From a virus: a stretch of 22,368 nucleotides of DNA. The DNA is taken from positions 1 through 22,368 of IMG/VR virus record IMGVR_UViG_3300032285_002273; one strand, given 5' to 3'. This document shows positions 1 through 7,486 of the stretch, piece by piece. How positions within the stretch are numbered: the stretch's first letter is position 1; each line of letters begins with the position of its first letter. Below the pieces are notes generated by a model. That model did not search any database and was not told where the DNA came from. It was given only the letters and a program-made list of their open reading frames with translations. Position numbers and translations under genes: made by a program.

Positions 1-1
1 G

Positions 2-982
2 CAATACCCTAGCGACCCCAATGGGTTGATGAACCAGACCAGCAACGCCGATATTTCCGCTTCTCAAGCCGCCGCGAATTCCGGGGTGGATCCCCGTGCC
101 ATGGATCAGTCCATGCCGCAACAGGCGCCACAAATTCCAGATCAACCCCAATCGGATCCCAATAAGTTCCCGCCATTCAATGTGTGGGCGCAATCTTCAG
201 GATTTCCTAAATCCGTTTCCCCCGCCGTATTTGAAAAGATCGTCAGCAACTACCATGACGAGCGGGCCAAATGGATGGAGATGAATTCTCCCGAGGCCAA
301 GCGCAAGGCGCTCAAAGACGAGTTGGAGCTGCAAAAGCTCCTGCACGAGCGATCCATGTATCCTGCCGTCGATGCCGAGTCCGCAAACAAGGTGGCCGAA
401 AGCAACCAGAAAAAAGATGACGCATTCATCAAGAAGAATTCCGATTTGCAAGATGTGGATTTTGCAATCAACCAGATCGATTCGTTGGCACAGCACCCCG
501 GAATTGATTGGTCGGTGGGTAAAGTAAGCGCCTTGCCAACATTCCCTGGCAGCGACAGCGCCAACTTCCTTGCCAAATATAACAATATCAAGGGTACTCT
601 CACACTCAATGCCCGTCAAAAGCTGGCGGGGCAGGGAAGTTTGAGCGACATGGAAAGCAAGATGGCGGCCAATGCCGCAAGCGACCTTTCCACCGGGCAG
701 AGCAAAGACGAATTTCTCAAGTCTCTCGGAGTGATTCGAGCCAATCTCATGGCCGGTCGCAACCGACTTGCAAGCCAAGTAGAATCCATGCGCCCGGTCG
801 ATACCCGGATGCCAATGAGTCAGGGAAATCAGCAGGCCCAATATGGTTCCATGCCTAGCGCTGCGACTGCGTTGCCCATGGCAGGAGGCAAGCCGATTAT
901 CGTTCCCCCCGGAGGATCCATTCCTGCGGGTACCTATGTGATGAACCCGGCCACCGGGAAAATGCGGCGGGTGGGTAACTAA
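2..982 (+). CDS. Putative phage DNA-ejection/internal virion protein (5' end cut by window edge)
   Basis: The frame is open from the first bases of the window (Q-Y-P-S-D-P-N-G precedes the first ATG at 29), and no ribosome binding site precedes the TTG at 26 or the ATG at 29, so the gene probably starts upstream. Numbering from the TTG at 26, residues 1-50 are low complexity (Gln, Pro, Asn, Ser). Residues 75-125 are charged and helical. Residues about 145-245 contain the pattern INQIDSLAQHPG, a Leu-Pro-x-x-Pro-Gly turn, LNARQKLAGQGSLSDME and a final FLKSLGVIRANL helix. That layout is common in tail-associated or internal virion proteins of podoviruses that help inject DNA. A Gly/Pro-rich tail (PPGGSIPAGTYVMNPATGK) ends the protein. 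It lies 13 bases before the giant polyprotein, as ejection-protein genes often do. The family assignment is from remembered pattern, not a search. Confidence 0.72.
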   Translation, partial: QYPSDPNGLMNQTSNADISASQAAANSGVDPRAMDQSMPQQAPQIPDQPQSDPNKFPPFNVWAQSSGFPKSVSPAVFEKIVSNYHDERAKWMEMNSPEAKRKALKDELELQKLLHERSMYPAVDAESANKVAESNQKKDDAFIKKNSDLQDVDFAINQIDSLAQHPGIDWSVGKVSALPTFPGSDSANFLAKYNNIKGTLTLNARQKLAGQGSLSDMESKMAANAASDLSTGQSKDEFLKSLGVIRANLMAGRNRLASQVESMRPVDTRMPMSQGNQQAQYGSMPSAATALPMAGGKPIIVPPGGSIPAGTYVMNPATGKMRRVGN

Positions 983-995
983 AGCCTCCCGTCCC

Positions 996-3900
996 ATGGG
1001 CAGCAATTACCTCTTTGATCCGCCTGCGGCTTCATCGTCGCTGGTGGCGCCACCTGATGACCAAGAGTATTCGCAAGAGGATATCATGGCGGAACTGGCG
1101 CGGCAGAATCAGTCCGTGCCCATGGGATCGCCAGCCCAATCCCTGACCGCTCCACCACCATCCGACCAAGAATATGATCCTGCCGAGGTCATGGCCGAAG
1201 TCACACGGCAAACCCAAGCCCGCCCCGATTTAACCGCGCTCTCATCTCCGCAGTCGCTTGACCCGCAACTTAACAGCGCATTCGATGCTGCGGTCACCGA
1301 TGCAATCCCGCAGGGGCCGCTGAACTTTTCCGATAGTCACCCTGCGCCATTCCAATACCACCCAGGGGGGGTCAACCCCAATCCCAATGCCGGTGACCTC
1401 GGACCACTAAAGGATCCCAACCAAGAGTACGATCCTTCGGTCATCCTTGCTCACCACGCCGACCAATGGGAGGATCCGATGTGGCACCCGGCCTTCAATG
1501 AGTGGAAGGATGTCCGAGATACACGGCACCAACTTGGGCGCGATACCGTGGCTTATGGCGTATCCCAAGCCCCCGGAGTCATTGGTGGACTGATCCAAAC
1601 GGCGTGGGGTGGCTTGCAGGAATTTGACAACCTTGCCGATGACCCGACCAAAACCGGCTTCCAGAAGGCTGCGGTTATGGGATCCACCGCGCTTGAAGGT
1701 GCCCGTAAGGCAGCGATCAACACCGGCAAACTGGCAGAGCAAATTGCCCCCAGCTACTACCACCCGGAGCTTCTTGGAGGACTTGACCCCATGGCTCCGA
1801 TTCCGCGCCCGGAGAACATTGACCAAGTGGTGCATGAGATGGCGCAGGAAGATCCGCTGCGCAAAGAGTACGACCGCTACATGGCGAACAAGGCATTCGA
1901 CCGCGAGGTGGTCGATCCCACGATCACCAATTTAAAACCGATGGGATTACCGTCCCCGCTGCCAAACTTGAGTGACACCGCCGCCATGGTTCTCGCGCCC
2001 GAAAATGCCATTGCCGGTGTTGCGGGCAAAATGGTGCAGGGTGCTGGCATTTCCAATGTAATGAAAGGGGCCACGGGCCGTTTCATGTCGAACCTGGGCA
2101 ACAAGGGGGTGGCACTAGATCAATCGCTTGCCAATGCGGCGGAACAATTTTCCAACACGGTCGAAAACCGTACCGGAATTAGCCTCCCGCAAATTCGCAA
2201 TGGAGCCAAGTGGGTCGGAGGTCTGGCAGGGGTCGGTGGTCTTGGCGCGGCAGTAACCACCCAAAACCCCGACATGGTCAAGGCCATCACACTCCCCCTT
2301 GCGGCCTATGTGGCACTCAAATCGGGCCGGGCACTCATCCGTCCCACTTCGCGCATTGCCCAACGTACCGGGGCCATTTTCCAAGAAGCGGCAGACCCGC
2401 TCGGGCCATTGCGATCCCAAGCCATTACCGACCTGACTGCGCCCGGTGCAATCCCCGAGCAGTATCAGGCCGCGCTTTTAAATCCTACTGCCGCCGGGAT
2501 CAACTCCACCCCCTCCCGCATCGCCAACAATCCCAACCTCCCTTCCTGGGAAAGGCGCATGGGTCAGCGGTTAAGCAACCCGCTCATCGTTGGATCAATC
2601 CGAAGCGCTGGAAGGATTGCCGAAGGGGCCGCAGCCGGGGCCGCAACCACACTTCCGTTCATTGCCGCTGATCCAAGCAACTCCAATATCGGAACCCAAC
2701 TCGGTACGGGTGCGCTTTTTGGCACCGTGGGTAGCCTTGCCCACCGGGTGGTGGGTGGTAATGCCGCAGAAGTCAACCAGGACATCGCCCGTTTCCTCGT
2801 GGACACCCACATGGCCCGGGGTGATGTGCAGCGCACCGCAGCACTCCCACCCGAGCGTCTGCGATCTTTGGCTGCATTCCAAGGTCTGGTTGGAAGCAAA
2901 GGGGTTGATGTCATTCCGCTCAATGCAAAAGACTATGAGGCCAACACGGCGGCTCTTGGGGGAGGCAGCGGATCTGCCGGGGTTTTCATAGACGCCAACC
3001 CTCAAAGCTCCCCCAGGATCTTTATCAATCTGGACAAACCAACCGTGGCCGATTTGCACGAGTTGGGTGAAGCCATCAACTCCTCGCAAGTCATGGGTGG
3101 GCAGCTTCGCCGCGACATCCGAAACTCCATATCCCTGGCCTACGGCCCCGAAAAAATATTTAACATGGGGCGGGAATACATCCAGCGCACCCTTAAGTCC
3201 GAGGACAAAGCCGCAACAAAACTTGGGCAGCCCGTTCCAGCGATTCCCATGCAGGATCGGGTCACCGAGCGCATGGGTCAGGTGCAGCAGGAATCATATA
3301 AAGACCCGTTGCGCGATGCGCAGGATCCCATGGATTGGGCAAGGGATGAAATCTGGGCCGAGACGGTCAACACCGCAGGCATCGATTACAATAAGATCCG
3401 GGCCAACGTACCACAGGGAAGCTCACCCATGGGGCCGGTGCGTAACATCCTTGCCGGTGCGGCCCGAGCGCTGCGCTCCATTGGCGTCCCAATCTCGGAA
3501 CAAACCGGCGGGGTGCAAGCACCCATCTCTGCCATCTTCCAAGACAATCCGCTGATTGGTTCCAATCCATCTTTGCAGAGGCAGGTGGTCAATTACGTCA
3601 AGACGTACAACAGTTGGCTGGCAAACATCAACGACGAGTCCAAGGGCAAGGCACCCCGGGGCACCATTGTCTCTCCTGGGGGTTCTTTGCAGGAAGTGAT
3701 CCGAAGCCCATTTGTGAAAATGCACGAGGGCGACACGCCCGGCGTCACCGAGAACGAATTCCTGCGCACCGAGAACGGGATCACCACGCTCAAACGGCAA
3801 GATGTGATCGACCAAAACCAACGGGAGCGCGATGCACAGGTGGAAAATCTGCACGATCCCAATGTGCTGCTCAACCCCAAGCGCAACCCTGCCGATGCCG

Positions 3901-6200
3901 AGAAGTACGGTCGCCGCATCGTTAACGGGAAGGAGCAAATCGGAGGCCCGCGCTTGCCAGACAATTTCTTCCTAGCCAATCGTATGCCTAAGTGGATCCG
4001 CGAGTTTGCCCAGCAGATGCATGACGGGATGAATGACGGAACGGTCTGGCGGGCGCTCTACCATGCCATTGGCACGGGTGACTCCGGGTCATTCAAGGTC
4101 AAGAACCTCGGCAACTTTGAGGCCATCCAGCGCGATGTGGTGCCATTTTATTTCTTCAAAAGCGGGGCCAAGAAGCTGCTAGTCAACGTGCTCGATGTGA
4201 CCGCGCTCAACGGCAAGCTCTACAACGCGCTTAATGAGGGAAAGCTCGGACTCTTTGGACACGATCTAGGGCAGTTCCGCACCGACCTCCAACAGTATTT
4301 TAACAACCACAAGCAGGGGCTTCCTGGCAGCAATGGTCTCGGCACCCAGAAGGAGGCCGTGATCAACGGAATGCTTTTTACCGACACCAAGGATCACAAG
4401 CTATCGAACCCGCTCTACCGGGAATTTGGCACCCGTGGAGTGATCCGTTCTTTCCGACTCGACCGGCTGGAGGATATGCAACAGGCGCTCGACCCCAACG
4501 GCGACCCGCAGAAGGGATTCCATTTTGACTACGACAAGGTGAAATTCCGCATGATGCCAGACGCCGTGGATCCCACGGTGCCGCTGTCCAAGAAGTCACC
4601 ACCTCGGGCTATGCCTGATGTGGCAGATGAAAGTGGTGATTTTTCAAGTGGATTACCCCGCAGAAATATGGCATCGTCAGGTAGGACAAATATTGATGAA
4701 AAAGGCAACATCACTTACCAAGGAAAAGCGCCCAATGAATGGACGCCAGAAGATTTTAAAGGATTTGGTGAAGACTTCGGTGTCGGAAACCTTGGCCCAC
4801 TTACGCCAATCCAACGCATCAATGACGAGTTGGGAAGACCTGTGGCGGAAATACCCGGCGGCCTCGACGGAAAGTTTACCTACTACGATCTGCTCCACCT
4901 CAAGGCGAACCCGGTAGACGTTAAGACGCTGCCGGTAAATCTCCACGCGCAGTTGACGGCCAAGCTGGCCCGCACCATGACCCCGGAAAAGGGGAACCTT
5001 GTGCAACGATTCAATGGGTTGATCTTTGGGATGCTATCCCCCAACGCACCGTTATTGCCCAATGAAATAGGTCAGGCCCGTCTGCGCATGAAATCCATGG
5101 ATGATATCAAGCGGTTTGCTGACTTGCTTCCAGACAACCCAACCAAGGAGCAGTCAGCTGCGCTTAATACCCGACTCAAAGATGAATTAGGATTCAAAGC
5201 CGAGGACAAAGGTGGACTTGGTATTCCAATCACCGCCGACCTTTCCAACGTGGTCAAGGCGGCAAAAATGTTTGTCAAAAACCCTGACTTTTTCATTAAG
5301 CGTCCTGATGAATCATGGGCCAGCTTTGTTGATAAACTGACAACGCAAGTCGGTGGTCTAGGGACGAAAACGGCGTCCTTTGCTGGCGTATGGCAGGATC
5401 CGTTGATGGCATCAATATCTGCCATGGATCGGCATATGGCGCGAATCTTTGCTGATGAATTGGTCACCAATCCAGAAATCCGAAAATCTTTTGAGGGTAT
5501 TGTACTGAAGCGTTTCAATACTTCCTTGGAAAAATCTCAAAATGTGGCGCGGGAGTTTGATAAGAAAATCAAACGGGCAAGTGGAGACAAGTTGCAGAAA
5601 TTACAGGAAGACCGTACAAAAGCGCTGAAAAAACTTCCCGATCCCACACTTTCAAAAGCGGACACTTTGGATGATGTCTTGGGCCAAGCCAATATTTTTG
5701 GAGCCGATAAAGTAAAGGATTTCCTTAATGAGGCAGTCTTTTCTGCAATGGGAAGTAGAAAAGCAAAATTGATGACCAAAAAGGGAATTAATCCAAACCT
5801 TCCCGATTCCATTAAAGGAGTGGAGTGGGTTGAGACTCCCAAGGAATTCCAAGTCATGAGTGATGCATATCGCGCCGCGCTAGAACTAAACGCCAACCGG
5901 GCCAAGGAAATGGGAATCGAAATATTCCCAGCCCAATGGACGTTGTGGGATCGTATCCGCCAACGCGTTGAACCACATGAGGCAATGTTCCCTGGATTAG
6001 AAAAGCTCCCAGCTCTTAATGACGGTCAATTATCCAGCGCCTATGCTTCCAACAAGGCGGCAGGATACATGACAACTCCCAAGGAAGGTAAGAAATGGAA
6101 ACGGCAGCAAGGAATTTCACCATCTGAATTGGCGTACTTTGGCGTACCTGCACTCATAGGTGGTGGTGTTATATCACCAAGCAATCAGCAGTCGGATTGA
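996..6200 (+). CDS. Giant phage polyprotein (1734 aa), virion-associated, with degenerate zincin and HhH-GPD-like regions
   Basis: Very long single frame starting 13 bases after the ejection-type gene; no Shine-Dalgarno is visible. Residues 1-150 are Pro/Gln-rich and repeat a short D-Q-E-Y motif (DDQEYSQEDIMAE, SDQEYDPAEVMAE, NQEYDPSVILA). Ala/Gly-rich hydrophobic stretches lie near 406-445 and 543-580 and could enter membranes. Residues 680-790 look like a zincin with the motif HELGEA (H688, E689; E692 sits where the second His is expected) and a downstream DEIWAE. The 930-1250 region is globular but not recognised. Residues about 1340-1490 contain MLSPN and then GGLGTKTASF...AMDRHMAR, matching the helix-hairpin-helix and catalytic Lys/Asp pattern of HhH-GPD glycosylases (K1458, D1478). 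A charged coiled coil follows (about 1508-1550), and the C-terminus has a short hydrophobic segment. It fits the large polyvalent proteins of phages, probably packaged and injected; the exact role is unknown. Confidence 0.8.
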   Translation: MGSNYLFDPPAASSSLVAPPDDQEYSQEDIMAELARQNQSVPMGSPAQSLTAPPPSDQEYDPAEVMAEVTRQTQARPDLTALSSPQSLDPQLNSAFDAAVTDAIPQGPLNFSDSHPAPFQYHPGGVNPNPNAGDLGPLKDPNQEYDPSVILAHHADQWEDPMWHPAFNEWKDVRDTRHQLGRDTVAYGVSQAPGVIGGLIQTAWGGLQEFDNLADDPTKTGFQKAAVMGSTALEGARKAAINTGKLAEQIAPSYYHPELLGGLDPMAPIPRPENIDQVVHEMAQEDPLRKEYDRYMANKAFDREVVDPTITNLKPMGLPSPLPNLSDTAAMVLAPENAIAGVAGKMVQGAGISNVMKGATGRFMSNLGNKGVALDQSLANAAEQFSNTVENRTGISLPQIRNGAKWVGGLAGVGGLGAAVTTQNPDMVKAITLPLAAYVALKSGRALIRPTSRIAQRTGAIFQEAADPLGPLRSQAITDLTAPGAIPEQYQAALLNPTAAGINSTPSRIANNPNLPSWERRMGQRLSNPLIVGSIRSAGRIAEGAAAGAATTLPFIAADPSNSNIGTQLGTGALFGTVGSLAHRVVGGNAAEVNQDIARFLVDTHMARGDVQRTAALPPERLRSLAAFQGLVGSKGVDVIPLNAKDYEANTAALGGGSGSAGVFIDANPQSSPRIFINLDKPTVADLHELGEAINSSQVMGGQLRRDIRNSISLAYGPEKIFNMGREYIQRTLKSEDKAATKLGQPVPAIPMQDRVTERMGQVQQESYKDPLRDAQDPMDWARDEIWAETVNTAGIDYNKIRANVPQGSSPMGPVRNILAGAARALRSIGVPISEQTGGVQAPISAIFQDNPLIGSNPSLQRQVVNYVKTYNSWLANINDESKGKAPRGTIVSPGGSLQEVIRSPFVKMHEGDTPGVTENEFLRTENGITTLKRQDVIDQNQRERDAQVENLHDPNVLLNPKRNPADAEKYGRRIVNGKEQIGGPRLPDNFFLANRMPKWIREFAQQMHDGMNDGTVWRALYHAIGTGDSGSFKVKNLGNFEAIQRDVVPFYFFKSGAKKLLVNVLDVTALNGKLYNALNEGKLGLFGHDLGQFRTDLQQYFNNHKQGLPGSNGLGTQKEAVINGMLFTDTKDHKLSNPLYREFGTRGVIRSFRLDRLEDMQQALDPNGDPQKGFHFDYDKVKFRMMPDAVDPTVPLSKKSPPRAMPDVADESGDFSSGLPRRNMASSGRTNIDEKGNITYQGKAPNEWTPEDFKGFGEDFGVGNLGPLTPIQRINDELGRPVAEIPGGLDGKFTYYDLLHLKANPVDVKTLPVNLHAQLTAKLARTMTPEKGNLVQRFNGLIFGMLSPNAPLLPNEIGQARLRMKSMDDIKRFADLLPDNPTKEQSAALNTRLKDELGFKAEDKGGLGIPITADLSNVVKAAKMFVKNPDFFIKRPDESWASFVDKLTTQVGGLGTKTASFAGVWQDPLMASISAMDRHMARIFADELVTNPEIRKSFEGIVLKRFNTSLEKSQNVAREFDKKIKRASGDKLQKLQEDRTKALKKLPDPTLSKADTLDDVLGQANIFGADKVKDFLNEAVFSAMGSRKAKLMTKKGINPNLPDSIKGVEWVETPKEFQVMSDAYRAALELNANRAKEMGIEIFPAQWTLWDRIRQRVEPHEAMFPGLEKLPALNDGQLSSAYASNKAAGYMTTPKEGKKWKRQQGISPSELAYFGVPALIGGGVISPSNQQSD

Positions 6201-6207
6201 TCGCGTC

Positions 6208-7191
6208 ATGAAACTGATCTCCGCCAAGTCTCTTCGCAGCGAGTTGGATGCGGTCAATCAGTCCGCAGAGATCGCCCGTCTCAAGAAGCAGCTTGCCGCC
6301 AGCGAGTCTGCAAAGGCAAAGCTGGCCGCAACACTCGATAGGCACCTACACACACCCAAAGCCCGGATCATCACCCCCAGCAAGCCACCCAAGCGTGGCA
6401 AGGATGATCTGGTGCGGGTCATCATCCCCGACACCCATGGCGCCAAGGTTGATGAGGCGGCACTTGCCGCTTGTCTCGGAGACATCAAGTCGCTTAACCC
6501 GGATGAAATCATTTTGCTTGGTGACCATGTGGATGCCGGTGGGTTTCTAGCCCAGCACCACACGATGGGATTTGTGGCAGAATCCGCTTACACTTACGAA
6601 TCCGACATTGCCGCCACCAACGCATTCCTCGACGCGCTTTCCACCGCTGCGCCCCGTGCCAAGGTGGAGTACATCGAAGGCAATCATGAGCGTAGAATTG
6701 AACAATGGGCACTAACACAGACGTTGCGCAACTCGCGTGACGCCGAATTCCTGCGCCGCGCCTTTGCCCCGGAGTTCTTACTGCGGCTCAAGGAGCGGGG
6801 TATTGCCTATTACCGGCAGTCGGAGTTCTACGATGACCTTCCGTTGCCCGGCACGATTCGCAAGGGGAAATGCTATTTTACCCATGGCACCTCCACCAGC
6901 AAGCAGGCCACCACCGTGACGCTTAACAGCTTTGCCGGGAATGTTTGCTTCGGGCACACCCACCGGGAGCAATCCAGCAGCGCCCGCCCCGTCCACGCCG
7001 GTCAGATTCGAGCATGGAATCCCGGATGCCTGTGCGAATTACAGCCCTTGTGGCAGCATGGAAATCCCGTCTCTTGGACTCACGGCTGGGCCTTGCAGCT
7101 TGCCAACCGCAGCGGGGAGTTCCTGCACCTCAACATCCCAATTGTCAACGGAAAGAGCCTTCTTGGGTCGCTTGCTGGTCAATTTAAATGA
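6208..7191 (+). CDS. Calcineurin-like metallophosphoesterase, phage type
   Basis: The 327-residue product from ATG 6208 keeps every metallophosphoesterase motif: D75-x-H77 (IPDTHG), G105-D106-x-x-D109 (LLGDHVD), G-N-H160-E (EGNHER), H226 (FTHGT) and G-H250-T-H252 (CFGHTHR). These residues bind two metal ions and hydrolyse phosphodiesters or phosphomonoesters; the substrate cannot be read from sequence. Residues 1-48 form a Lys/Ala-rich coiled coil, which may tether the enzyme to a partner. An earlier in-frame ATG at 6160 would overlap the polyprotein by 41 bases; 6208, seven bases after that gene's stop, is the better start. It sits at the end of the late module, so a role in the virion or in processing DNA ends or host nucleic acid after injection is possible but inferred. 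Confidence 0.9.
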   Translation: MKLISAKSLRSELDAVNQSAEIARLKKQLAASESAKAKLAATLDRHLHTPKARIITPSKPPKRGKDDLVRVIIPDTHGAKVDEAALAACLGDIKSLNPDEIILLGDHVDAGGFLAQHHTMGFVAESAYTYESDIAATNAFLDALSTAAPRAKVEYIEGNHERRIEQWALTQTLRNSRDAEFLRRAFAPEFLLRLKERGIAYYRQSEFYDDLPLPGTIRKGKCYFTHGTSTSKQATTVTLNSFAGNVCFGHTHREQSSSARPVHAGQIRAWNPGCLCELQPLWQHGNPVSWTHGWALQLANRSGEFLHLNIPIVNGKSLLGSLAGQFK

Positions 7192-7415
7192 ATCCACCCA
7201 CCGTAGCGGAGGCAAGGGCAATGTCACCACGGTTAGAAGAGGTGCCCGAGGGATGGTTTTCTAGAGAGCAATTGGAAACGGCGTGGAACCTGGGCGCGGC
7301 CCAGACGGGCAGGCTGATCCGCGATGCGGTGCGCAATGGAAAAGCCGAGGTACGCAAGTTCCGTATACAAACCGTCCTCCGGGGTCTGTACCCCACCGAG
7401 CATTACAAGTTTTAG
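7188..7415 (+). CDS. Small winged-helix-like DNA-binding protein
   Basis: The 75-residue product starts at ATG 7188, overlapping the phosphoesterase stop by four bases (ATGA), so the two are probably translated together. Residues 20-60 (WFSREQLETAWNLGAAQTGR, then LIRDAVRNGKAEVRKFRI) read as a helix-turn-helix followed by a basic wing, and the end is RGLYPTEHYKF. The layout resembles small phage winged-helix proteins that recognise DNA, but I do not recognise the exact family. It is the last gene before the switch to minus-strand integrase, about 22 bases from an inverted repeat that could be the attachment site. A role in recombination directionality or late regulation is possible but unproven. 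Confidence 0.65.
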   Translation: MNPPTVAEARAMSPRLEEVPEGWFSREQLETAWNLGAAQTGRLIRDAVRNGKAEVRKFRIQTVLRGLYPTEHYKF

Positions 7416-7437
7416 TAGGGTCGCTTATGTCGATCTC

Positions 7438-7464
7438 ATCGACAGGTATGCGGAACCTGTCGAT
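7438..7464. other. attP: Candidate attP core: perfect 10-7-10 inverted repeat
   Basis: ATCGACAGGT and ACCTGTCGAT are perfect inverted copies around the 7-base spacer ATGCGGA. Tyrosine recombinases typically bind two inverted core sites flanking a 6-8 base overlap, which this matches. It lies 22 bases beyond the integrase 3' end, the relative position of attP in lambda-like phages. A third half-site GTCGAT occurs just upstream at 7429-7434. There is no T-tract on either side, so it is a poor intrinsic terminator, though a stem downstream of int could still act on its mRNA. Confidence 0.5.
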
Positions 7465-7486
7465 TTAGCGCCGACGATTCAATGCT

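Noticed and set aside
197-1006. Long minus-strand frame opposite the ejection-type gene
   Set aside because: The plus-strand protein has a recognisable virion-protein layout; the opposite frame is rich in His, Arg and Gly as expected of a shadow.
2210-2671. Alternative plus-strand frames within the polyprotein region
   Set aside because: Arg/His/Pro-rich shadow translations with no motif. The 1734-codon frame covers the same DNA without interruption.
7416-7486. tRNA fragment as attachment site
   Set aside because: No T-arm GGTTCGA-type sequence or acceptor stem was found in this gap.
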